Assembly (NCBI GenBank): GCA_051866775.1
Contig: JBJDXR010000047.1
Location: forward strand, 62,001-126,000
From: RUG626 sp051866775
Lineage (GTDB): Bacteria > Bacillota > Clostridia > Oscillospirales > Oscillospiraceae
DNA length: 64,000 bases
Direction: 5' to 3'
Under the pieces are notes generated by a model that worked only from the letters and a program-made list of their open reading frames with translations, had not been told where the DNA came from and searched no databases. Numbering within the stretch: position 1 is the first letter of the stretch; every line of letters starts with the position of its first letter. This document shows, piece after piece, positions 8,468 through 14,438 of this stretch. The translations under genes were made by a program, and so were the position numbers.

Positions 8468-8479
8468 GGAGAATGTCAA

Positions 8480-9955
8480 ATGGATAAAAAACATGTAAAC
8501 GACCTGCGAAGCGCCCTTGAAGTCCTGCGCGGCATGCCCGGGCAGCTTCTTGAGACGGAGGTCCCAGTGGATCCCGAGGCTGAGCTTTCCGGAGTATACC
8601 GTTATGTGGGTGCTGGTGGAACCGTCCAGCGGCCGACAAATTCCAAAGGCCCGGCGATGCTGTTTAAAAACGTAAACGGCTTTCCCGATGTGAGCGTCGC
8701 TATCGGTGTGATCTGCACAAGGGAACGCGTCGCCGCGCTTTTTGACTGCCCCAAGGAGGAACTTGGCCGGCTTCTCTGCAAAGCCGCGCTCAACCCCATC
8801 GAGCCTGTCGTCACTTCCGAAAAGCCTCTCTGTCAGGAAGTAGTTCATCTGGCCAGCGAGCCGGGCTTCGACATACGCAAGCTTGTACCCGCTCCTAAGA
8901 ACACCCCTGCCGACGCGGGCCCCTATATAACCCTGGGGATGTGCTATGCCACCCACCCGGATACCGGTCTTTCAGACATAACCATACACCGTCTGTGCCT
9001 TCAGGGGCCTGATGAGCTTTCCGTATTTCTTCAGCCCGGTTCCCGCCACATCGGCGCAATGGCCGAGCGCGCCGAGGAGCTTGGACAAAACCTGCCAATA
9101 TCCATCAGCATCGGAGTGGATCCGGCTATCGAGATCGGCTCCTGCTTTGAGCCGCCAACGACCCCGCTGGGCTTTAACGAGCTTTCCATCGCCGGAGCCG
9201 TGAGAGGCCAGCCCGTCGTTCTCGCGCCTTGCGTGTCAGTAAAGGAGAACTGCATAGCAAATGCGGAGTTTGTTATTGAGGGTGAGATCGTCACCGGACA
9301 CAGGGTGATAGAGGACAAGAACTCCAATACCGGCTACGCCATGCCGGAATTCCCCGGCTACACCGGTGCTGCCAGCGACCAATGCTGGGAGATCCGCGTT
9401 AAGGCCGTCACCCACAGGGAGCACCCAATCCTCCAGACCTGTATCGGCCCAAGCGGTGAGCACGTCAACATGGCGGGTATCCCCACGGAGGCCAGTATCA
9501 TCAACATGATCGAGAAGGCCCTTCCCGGGAAGGTCACAAACGTCTACTCCCATCCGGCAGGCGGCGGAAAGTACATGGCTATACTCCAGTGCCGCAAGGT
9601 CGTCCCCACGGATGAGGGCAAGCAGCGGCAGGCGGCGCTTCTGGCCTTCTCCGCATTTCCGGAGCTTAAGCATGTCATCTTAGTTGATGAGGATGTGGAC
9701 ATATTCGACACCGATGACGTTCTCTGGGCAATGAACACGCGCTTTCAGGGTGACAGGGACATCATCACCATCCCCGGCGTACGCTGCCATCCCCTTGATC
9801 CCAGCGCAGGCCCTGAATATTCCGGCAGCATACTCAACCGCGGGATCTCCTGCAAGACCATCTACGACTGCACCGTTCCCTTCCACCTCAAGGACAAGTT
9901 CAAGCGCGCTCAGTTTTTGGAGGTCGACTACACCAAATGGCTGAAAAACGACTGA
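8480..9955 (+). CDS. UbiD-family prenylated-FMN-dependent decarboxylase
   Basis: 491 aa, usual length for the family. ATG at 8480 with AGGAG nine bases upstream. The family core is clear: a central NAEFVIEGEIVTG stretch with the conserved acidic residues, then the GYAMPEFPGYTG segment and the C-terminal YDCTVPFHLK region. UbiD enzymes add or remove CO2 on aromatic or unsaturated acids using prenylated FMN. The maker of that cofactor, UbiX, is encoded next with a 19-base overlap, so the two are co-translated. No menaquinone genes are nearby, so a catabolic aromatic or alpha,beta-unsaturated acid substrate is more likely than a quinone intermediate. The neighbouring CoA-transferases fit that, but the link is inference. 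Confidence 0.92.
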   Translation: MDKKHVNDLRSALEVLRGMPGQLLETEVPVDPEAELSGVYRYVGAGGTVQRPTNSKGPAMLFKNVNGFPDVSVAIGVICTRERVAALFDCPKEELGRLLCKAALNPIEPVVTSEKPLCQEVVHLASEPGFDIRKLVPAPKNTPADAGPYITLGMCYATHPDTGLSDITIHRLCLQGPDELSVFLQPGSRHIGAMAERAEELGQNLPISISIGVDPAIEIGSCFEPPTTPLGFNELSIAGAVRGQPVVLAPCVSVKENCIANAEFVIEGEIVTGHRVIEDKNSNTGYAMPEFPGYTGAASDQCWEIRVKAVTHREHPILQTCIGPSGEHVNMAGIPTEASIINMIEKALPGKVTNVYSHPAGGGKYMAILQCRKVVPTDEGKQRQAALLAFSAFPELKHVILVDEDVDIFDTDDVLWAMNTRFQGDRDIITIPGVRCHPLDPSAGPEYSGSILNRGISCKTIYDCTVPFHLKDKFKRAQFLEVDYTKWLKND

Positions 9956-10500
9956 TCGTCGGGGTGTCCGGAGCCTCCGGCGCACCGATCGCACTCTCGC
10001 TTTTAAAAGCGCTCTCAGATACGGATATCGAGACACACCTTATAATCACCCGGGGCGGCGAGGAGACCATCCGCCGGGAGTGCGGCATGACGCCTGAGTC
10101 TTTTGCCTCGTTGGCGGATTTCTCCTATCAGTCCCAGGATATCGGCGCTGCGCCCGCAAGCGGCACGTGGAAGAATCTCGGCATGGTGGTCGTGCCGTGC
10201 AGCATGAGGACTCTCGCCGGGATACACTCCGGCTACAGTGAAAACCTTCTCCTTCGGGCCGCTGACGTTACGCTGAAGGAGCGCCGCAAGCTCATCCTTG
10301 TTCCCCGTGAGTGTCCCTTCGGCACAATACACCTGCGCAATATGTATGAGCTGTCACAGATCGGCGCTGTGGTGCTTCCGCCGGTTTTGAGCTTCTATAA
10401 CAGCCCGGAGAGCATCGGCGACGAGGTGCACCACATAATCGGCAAGATATTCGATCAGTTGGGGCTTGAGCTTCCAAATTACCGCCGCTGGCTGGGCTGA
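9937..10500 (+). CDS. ubiX: Flavin prenyltransferase UbiX
   Basis: 187 aa, full length. It joins a dimethylallyl group to reduced FMN to form prenylated FMN for UbiD. Visible signatures are the N-terminal GVSGASGA phosphate loop and VVPCSMRTLAGIHSGYSENL, followed by LLRAADVTLKERRKL and LVPRE. The start at 9937 overlaps the end of ubiD by 19 bases, with a GGAGG 13 bases upstream inside ubiD, which implies coupled translation. A strong terminator follows. Assignment is secure. Confidence 0.95.
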   Translation: MAEKRLIVGVSGASGAPIALSLLKALSDTDIETHLIITRGGEETIRRECGMTPESFASLADFSYQSQDIGAAPASGTWKNLGMVVVPCSMRTLAGIHSGYSENLLLRAADVTLKERRKLILVPRECPFGTIHLRNMYELSQIGAVVLPPVLSFYNSPESIGDEVHHIIGKIFDQLGLELPNYRRWLG

Positions 10501-10530
10501 AAGCCTGTAACCAAGATAATATCATAAAAG

Positions 10531-10570
10531 TAAATTGCCTGTTTCCATACGAAACAGGCAATTTATTTTT
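10531..10570. terminator. Intrinsic terminator after ubiX
   Basis: Perfect 15-pair stem (TAAATTGCCTGTTTC / GAAACAGGCAATTTA) with a CATAC loop and ATTTTT tail on plus. The minus-strand tail TTTACTTTT could also serve, although the next minus-strand gene is transcribed toward it. Confidence 0.9.
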
Positions 10571-10654
10571 ATGCGCTTCTCTTCTCCTGATATCCGTCTT
10601 TATCTCACATCGAGCATTACCGGAGCCGTTCAATTTTATATATTCCGTTAATAA

Positions 10655-11347
10655 CTATTTTACTTTCAGCGTACGCAGGTAGGCCTTCCGCTCATCAGGC
10701 ACCCGATAGCTCTCTATAGCCTTTTGTATTGTCTTGTTGTGCGTCCACTTAGGAAGCTTAAAGCCCTCTATATAGCCTATCGCCGCATCGTACTGCTTGG
10801 TAAGAGCCGTGGCAAAATACCAGGCGGACATCATGTTGATATAATACTCCTCCGAGTGCACCGACGCCGCAAGCTCAAGCATCTCCTGCCTAAAATTCTC
10901 ATCCAAAAAATGCTCCAGCAGCATCCCCAGCCCAAACCGGACCGTGTACACATGTTCTGAGCGTATCCAGACCTTGATCCGCTCATAGAGAGCCGGCAGG
11001 TTCTTCTTCAGCGCCTTCGGTGAGGTCTGGTCACATGTCGCCCAGTTGTCGATAAACGGCAGGAAGCGCTCCACCTCAAGCAGGGCCGCGTCAAAATTCC
11101 TTATATTTCCTATCATAAAGCCGTGGAGGTTGTTCTCCTCAAAATACTCATGGGGCAGTATTTTCAAAAACTCCATCCCCTCCGGCATTTTGGACAGCTC
11201 CCTTGCCAGTTTCCTCAGTTCCGGCGTACGCACGCCTATTATGGTTTCCTTCGGGATCGTGGGTATAAGCTTTGCCTGAAAGTCCCTGTATTTTATATCC
11301 TGCATGGCAAGAAGCCTCTCCTGCACATAGCCGGCGGTATTATCCAT
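10655..11347 (-). CDS. DNA alkylation repair protein (AlkD-like HEAT-repeat glycosylase family)
   Basis: 230 aa, the normal length for this all-helical family. Helical HEAT-like repeats are seen throughout, with family segments VRTPELRKLARE, FIDNWATCDQTSPKA, RFGLGMLLEHFL and MMSAWYFATALTKQY. AlkD proteins excise bulky N3- and N7-alkylated purines without base flipping. ATG at 11347 with GGGAGG upstream. It stands alone between convergent ubiX and the PepSY gene upstream of it on the same strand. Members of this family are often annotated only as DNA alkylation repair; activity is not proven here. Confidence 0.85.
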   Translation of the reverse strand: MDNTAGYVQERLLAMQDIKYRDFQAKLIPTIPKETIIGVRTPELRKLARELSKMPEGMEFLKILPHEYFEENNLHGFMIGNIRNFDAALLEVERFLPFIDNWATCDQTSPKALKKNLPALYERIKVWIRSEHVYTVRFGLGMLLEHFLDENFRQEMLELAASVHSEEYYINMMSAWYFATALTKQYDAAIGYIEGFKLPKWTHNKTIQKAIESYRVPDERKAYLRTLKVK

Positions 11348-11394
11348 AGAGCGCCTCCCTCTCCCTGTTTTTGCCGATTATACCATAGAAAGAG

Positions 11395-11414
11395 GAGGAC
11401 GGCAAACCATCCTC
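11395..11414 (-). terminator. Weak terminator-like hairpin after the PepSY gene
   Basis: Read leftward: GAGGA-GG / CC-TCCTC with one mismatch and a TTTG-type loop, followed by CTCTTTCTAT. Poor T-run. Confidence 0.4.
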
Positions 11415-11450
11415 TCCATGCAGTTAAAAATTGTGCTCCTTCCTGCGCTC

Positions 11451-12245
11451 TCAGTCGTCGTATTCCCGGTCGTACTTCAGGATGCTGCCGTCTGCGGCGT
11501 CGATCTCAAACTCGTATTCATATCCGCCGCTTTTAAACTCGATCTCGTACACCGTGAGGCCATGCTCATAGTCGCTCTTGCTCTTAAGGCCGCACACGCT
11601 GTCGGCAGAGACTCCCGCATGAGAGAGCGCAATATTTTCGGCCTCGTCAAGCGTTATGGCGGCAGCTGCCCCGGTGCTTGCAGCCGGTACGCGGCCGGCT
11701 TTCTCACAGTCGTCCTTTTCACAGTCGTGCTCCAGCACATCGCCGGTGACAGCGTCTATCTCATAGTCGTACTCGTACCCTGCTGCGTAAAACTCAAGGT
11801 CATAGACCATAACGCCGTTTTCATAGTCCAGCTTCTCCTTGGTAAAGACCGCCTCCCCGGCGGAGACGCCCGCATGGGAGAGAGCCGCCGTTTTTGCCTC
11901 GTCAAGTGTGACCGTCACGCTGTCCCCTGCTGCGGACGTACAGGCTCCCCGCACGTTCTTCTTCTCAAATTCCCGCACGGCACCGGTATAAGCGTCCACC
12001 TCCATCTCATACTTCACATTGTCCGCGATAAACTCAATTTCATAATCTCTGTCGCCGTAGTCGAGCTTGGCCTCGGTGTACCGGACCTCTCCGGTCACAC
12101 CGGCGTATTCCAGCGCAGCGCTCTTGGCCCGGTCAAGGCCGATGTAGTCGTCCGAGGCGAAGGCGGGGACTGCCAGGATCACCGCCAGAACGGCCGCCGT
12201 GCCGATAACGGCGGGCTTGCATATCTTTTTAAGCTTTTCTTTCAT
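11451..12245 (-). CDS. Secreted or membrane-anchored protein with three PepSY domains
   Basis: 264 aa from the ATG at 12245, which has AAGGGAGA upstream; an in-frame ATG at 12284 lies before the predicted promoter start and is rejected. The N-terminus is a signal peptide or anchor (KEKLKKICKP, then a hydrophobic run ending VPAFASDD). The rest is three tandem PepSY units of about 70-80 residues. Each has the pattern LDxAKxxALxHAG, an acidic YxxxFxxxGYEYxxEIDAxTG and a short linker. PepSY domains are seen in protease propeptides and extracytoplasmic sensors. Its promoter is almost identical to that of the adjacent sigma gene, so it is probably a target of that sigma factor. Function is unknown; sequestration of a ligand or feedback on the PepSY anti-sigma is inference. 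Confidence 0.85.
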   Translation of the reverse strand: MKEKLKKICKPAVIGTAAVLAVILAVPAFASDDYIGLDRAKSAALEYAGVTGEVRYTEAKLDYGDRDYEIEFIADNVKYEMEVDAYTGAVREFEKKNVRGACTSAAGDSVTVTLDEAKTAALSHAGVSAGEAVFTKEKLDYENGVMVYDLEFYAAGYEYDYEIDAVTGDVLEHDCEKDDCEKAGRVPAASTGAAAAITLDEAENIALSHAGVSADSVCGLKSKSDYEHGLTVYEIEFKSGGYEYEFEIDAADGSILKYDREYDD

Positions 12246-12288
12246 CTGGTTTTCTCCCTTAAATTTTATTTTTGGGCCCTTCACCTGA

Positions 12289-12317
12289 ATAATGTACGTG
12301 GCCGCATAAATGTTTCA
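12289..12317 (-). promoter_or_regulatory. ECF-type promoter of the PepSY gene
   Basis: Read leftward: TGAAACATTTATGCG, eight bases, CATTAT. The TGAAAC and CATTAT boxes are 17 apart. It matches the sigma-gene promoter at 14192-14220 at all 6+6 box bases and at 8 of the 9 bases after the -35 box, with identical spacing. TGAAAC is the -35 core of ECF-type promoters. Confidence 0.75.
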
Positions 12318-12341
12318 TCAAGAGAGAAAAAATTTTTAAAG

Positions 12342-13595
12342 TCAGTTCTTCTCCGCTTCCCACTCAAGGATTGCGCCGGTGGAGGCATTGACAGTGCACT
12401 CATACTCCATGCCGCCGGCGGTAAATTCCAGCTCATACACCGTGACGCCGTCGTCCGTGTCAAGCTCAATCTTCTCAAACTTCGCCTCGGAGGCGGCGAC
12501 CCCCGCGTAGTCAAGGGCGATGCTCCGTGCCTGCTCCGCCGTGATAGATGCCGTTACAGTCTCCGCCCCGTGGTCCTTGTGGTCCTCCCCGTGGCCGCCG
12601 GAGCCGCCCTCCACCTCGGCCTTTAGAACATCCCCGGTGAGAGCGTCGATCTTGTATTCGTACTCGGTGCCGCCAAAGACAAATTCCACATCGTAGACCA
12701 TCTTCCCGTCGTCGTGGTCAAACTCCGCTTCAAGCTCCCGGACCTGAGACTCCGTGAGAGAGGCGTGGCGGAGGGCCGCCTCCTTGGCCGCCTGGGTGCC
12801 GATGTAGGCCTTGTCGCTGGCCGTTCCGGTGGAGGTCACCTTCTCCGACTCCAGCGTCGGGTTCGTCAGAAGAAGGGCCATCTCGTTTATTGAGAGGGAG
12901 GCCAGCTCCTCAAACGTATAGGTGGGGGATATGGAGAGGATCTCCTGCACCAGCGCCGCCTTTCCCTGGGAGATGCCGTACTGTGCGGCAAGCTGCTCAA
13001 GCTCCGTGTCCGAGGAGAGAGACTGGCTCAGCACAGCGCCGCCCGTGCTGCTGACGGACAGCAAGCTGTTGATCTCCTGGGTCAGCCGCTGGGTAAGCTC
13101 CTCCGCCGCGGCCGCGTCGTCGTTTTCCACCGTGATCAGAATAGAGTTGGCCAGCTCGCTGATATAACCGTTTTTGAGCATGGACCCGATGAGGGCGTTA
13201 ACCGCCACCTCCAGGTCAGTCCCCTCCAGACGCATACCGCCCAGGATCTGCTCCGCGTCGGCGTTGAGGGCCGTGGCCGCCACCACCGTCTCCCGGCTGT
13301 TGAGCTTAAGCTCGATGCTCGGGTTCACGTCAAAGCCCACCACGGAGGTCACCGCGTGATATGCCCGGTACCAGCCCGCGCCGTAAAGGCCGCACACCAG
13401 TATAAGCACCGCCGCAGCCGCGGCCGCAAAGGTCCTCCAATGGCTTTTTCGGCCCGCGAGCTTCTCCGGTGCCGCCGTATCCTCCGGCGGGCGGCTTTTC
13501 TGTTCCGGCAGTGAGGAGAGAAGGGCCGAAAGTTCGTCCGGCGCCGCCTTCTCCACGGCGCTTCTGAATCTGTTTTCAATATCACGGTCCGTCAT
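12342..13595 (-). CDS. RsgI-like membrane anti-sigma factor with two C-terminal PepSY domains
   Basis: 417 aa. Residues 1-50 are a cytosolic, acidic tail; about 55-74 is a single transmembrane helix. The outside part starts with the RsgI-type middle domain signature GFDVNPSIEL (about 87-96) and ends with two PepSY units joined by a His/Asp-rich linker (GGHGEDHKDHG). The start at 13595 overlaps the stop of the sigma gene by four bases, the usual arrangement of a sigma/anti-sigma pair. Inferred role: it holds the ECF sigma at the membrane and frees it on an outside signal read by the PepSY domains. The linker might bind metal. Classical RsgI proteins pair with SigI, and with carbohydrate-binding sensors in some clostridia; an ECF partner plus PepSY sensor is less usual. 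Confidence 0.82.
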   Translation of the reverse strand: MTDRDIENRFRSAVEKAAPDELSALLSSLPEQKSRPPEDTAAPEKLAGRKSHWRTFAAAAAAVLILVCGLYGAGWYRAYHAVTSVVGFDVNPSIELKLNSRETVVAATALNADAEQILGGMRLEGTDLEVAVNALIGSMLKNGYISELANSILITVENDDAAAAEELTQRLTQEINSLLSVSSTGGAVLSQSLSSDTELEQLAAQYGISQGKAALVQEILSISPTYTFEELASLSINEMALLLTNPTLESEKVTSTGTASDKAYIGTQAAKEAALRHASLTESQVRELEAEFDHDDGKMVYDVEFVFGGTEYEYKIDALTGDVLKAEVEGGSGGHGEDHKDHGAETVTASITAEQARSIALDYAGVAASEAKFEKIELDTDDGVTVYELEFTAGGMEYECTVNASTGAILEWEAEKN

Positions 13596-14170
13596 CGGCT
13601 TCCCTCCTCCATCAATGTTCTCAGTTTTTTTAGCGCCCGGCGGTACTTGGTCCTGACCGTCGCGTCCGGAAGCTTCAGCATAGCGGCGATCTCCCGGTGC
13701 TCAAAGCCCGAGACCGCGTGGAGCGTGACGATCTGCAGCTCCTCCGGGGACAAAAGCTCAAGGGACGCGGCCAGCAGCTGGCTGTCCTCCGTCGGAAGGC
13801 CTCTCGTGTCCGCAAGGAAGGCCATCGCCTCCTCCGCCGTGGTCCCGGAGATGCGCCCCGTCTCCCGCAGGCGCATAAGGGCCAGATTGCGCACAATAGT
13901 CAGGATCCAGGCCATGGGCTTTCCGGTGCTCTTGTAGCTGCCGGCCGCCTGCCAGATCCGCAGGAAGGTGTCATGCGCGGTATCCTCCGCCTCCTGTGGG
14001 CTGCGCAGAATGGACAGGGCAAAGCCGTACACATCCTTATTTATTTGGGCGTAAAGCTCCGCAAACGCCCCCTTGTCCCCCTTGGAGACTGAGAGGAGCA
14101 GCCCGTCGAGCTTTGCATCCCTATCCGGTTTCTCCGGGTGCCCATCCTCACCTACAGTAAAAAACAGCAT
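13592..14170 (-). CDS. ECF-type RNA polymerase sigma factor
   Basis: 192 aa from the ATG at 14170, preceded by AGAGGTG. The upstream in-frame ATG at 14281 would lie beyond the predicted promoter. Region 2 is seen in AFAELYAQINKDVYGFALSIL..AEDTAHDTFLRIW and region 4 as a helix-turn-helix near the C-terminus (EIAAMLKLPDATVRTKYRRALKKL). No region 3 is present, as expected for ECF factors. It is encoded with its likely anti-sigma downstream and appears to control itself through the TGAAAC/CATTAT promoter at 14192-14220. The same element precedes the PepSY gene two genes downstream. Confidence 0.92.
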   Translation of the reverse strand: MLFFTVGEDGHPEKPDRDAKLDGLLLSVSKGDKGAFAELYAQINKDVYGFALSILRSPQEAEDTAHDTFLRIWQAAGSYKSTGKPMAWILTIVRNLALMRLRETGRISGTTAEEAMAFLADTRGLPTEDSQLLAASLELLSPEELQIVTLHAVSGFEHREIAAMLKLPDATVRTKYRRALKKLRTLMEEGSR

Positions 14171-14191
14171 CTTGTCACCTCTGCTGTATAT

Positions 14192-14220
14192 ATAATGCCT
14201 GAACTCGCAAAAATGTTTCA
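14192..14220 (-). promoter_or_regulatory. ECF-type autoregulatory promoter of the sigma gene
   Basis: Read leftward: TGAAACATTTTTGCG, eight bases, CATTAT; boxes 17 bases apart. Nearly identical to the promoter at 12289-12317. The leader to the ATG at 14170 is about 15 bases. Confidence 0.75.
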
Positions 14221-14350
14221 CTCTTTTTTGAGTATACCATTTTTCCCGCCCGTTTCGCAATCCGCGGGCGCAAAAATTCAATTATATGGAAGCCCTTCAG
14301 AATATTGTCTTAGTCCTGTTATCACAATTTACAAAACATTCAAACCCATC

Positions 14351-14379
14351 TTGACCGGAGGGTGTAGAATAGTTATTAA
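14351..14379 (+). promoter_or_regulatory. Sigma-A-type promoter for the activase-like gene
   Basis: TTGACC (14351-14356), 17-base spacer, TATTAA (14374-14379), about 50 bases before the start codon. Confidence 0.55.
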
Positions 14380-14438
14380 TACTCATTTTCATATCATCTA
14401 TTACGGACATCTACCGTCCGCAAGTATAAGAGGCAGCT

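Noticed and set aside
14171..14281. Longer N-terminus for the ECF sigma factor
   Set aside because: It would start upstream of the ECF promoter and has no ribosome site; AGAGGTG precedes the ATG at 14170.
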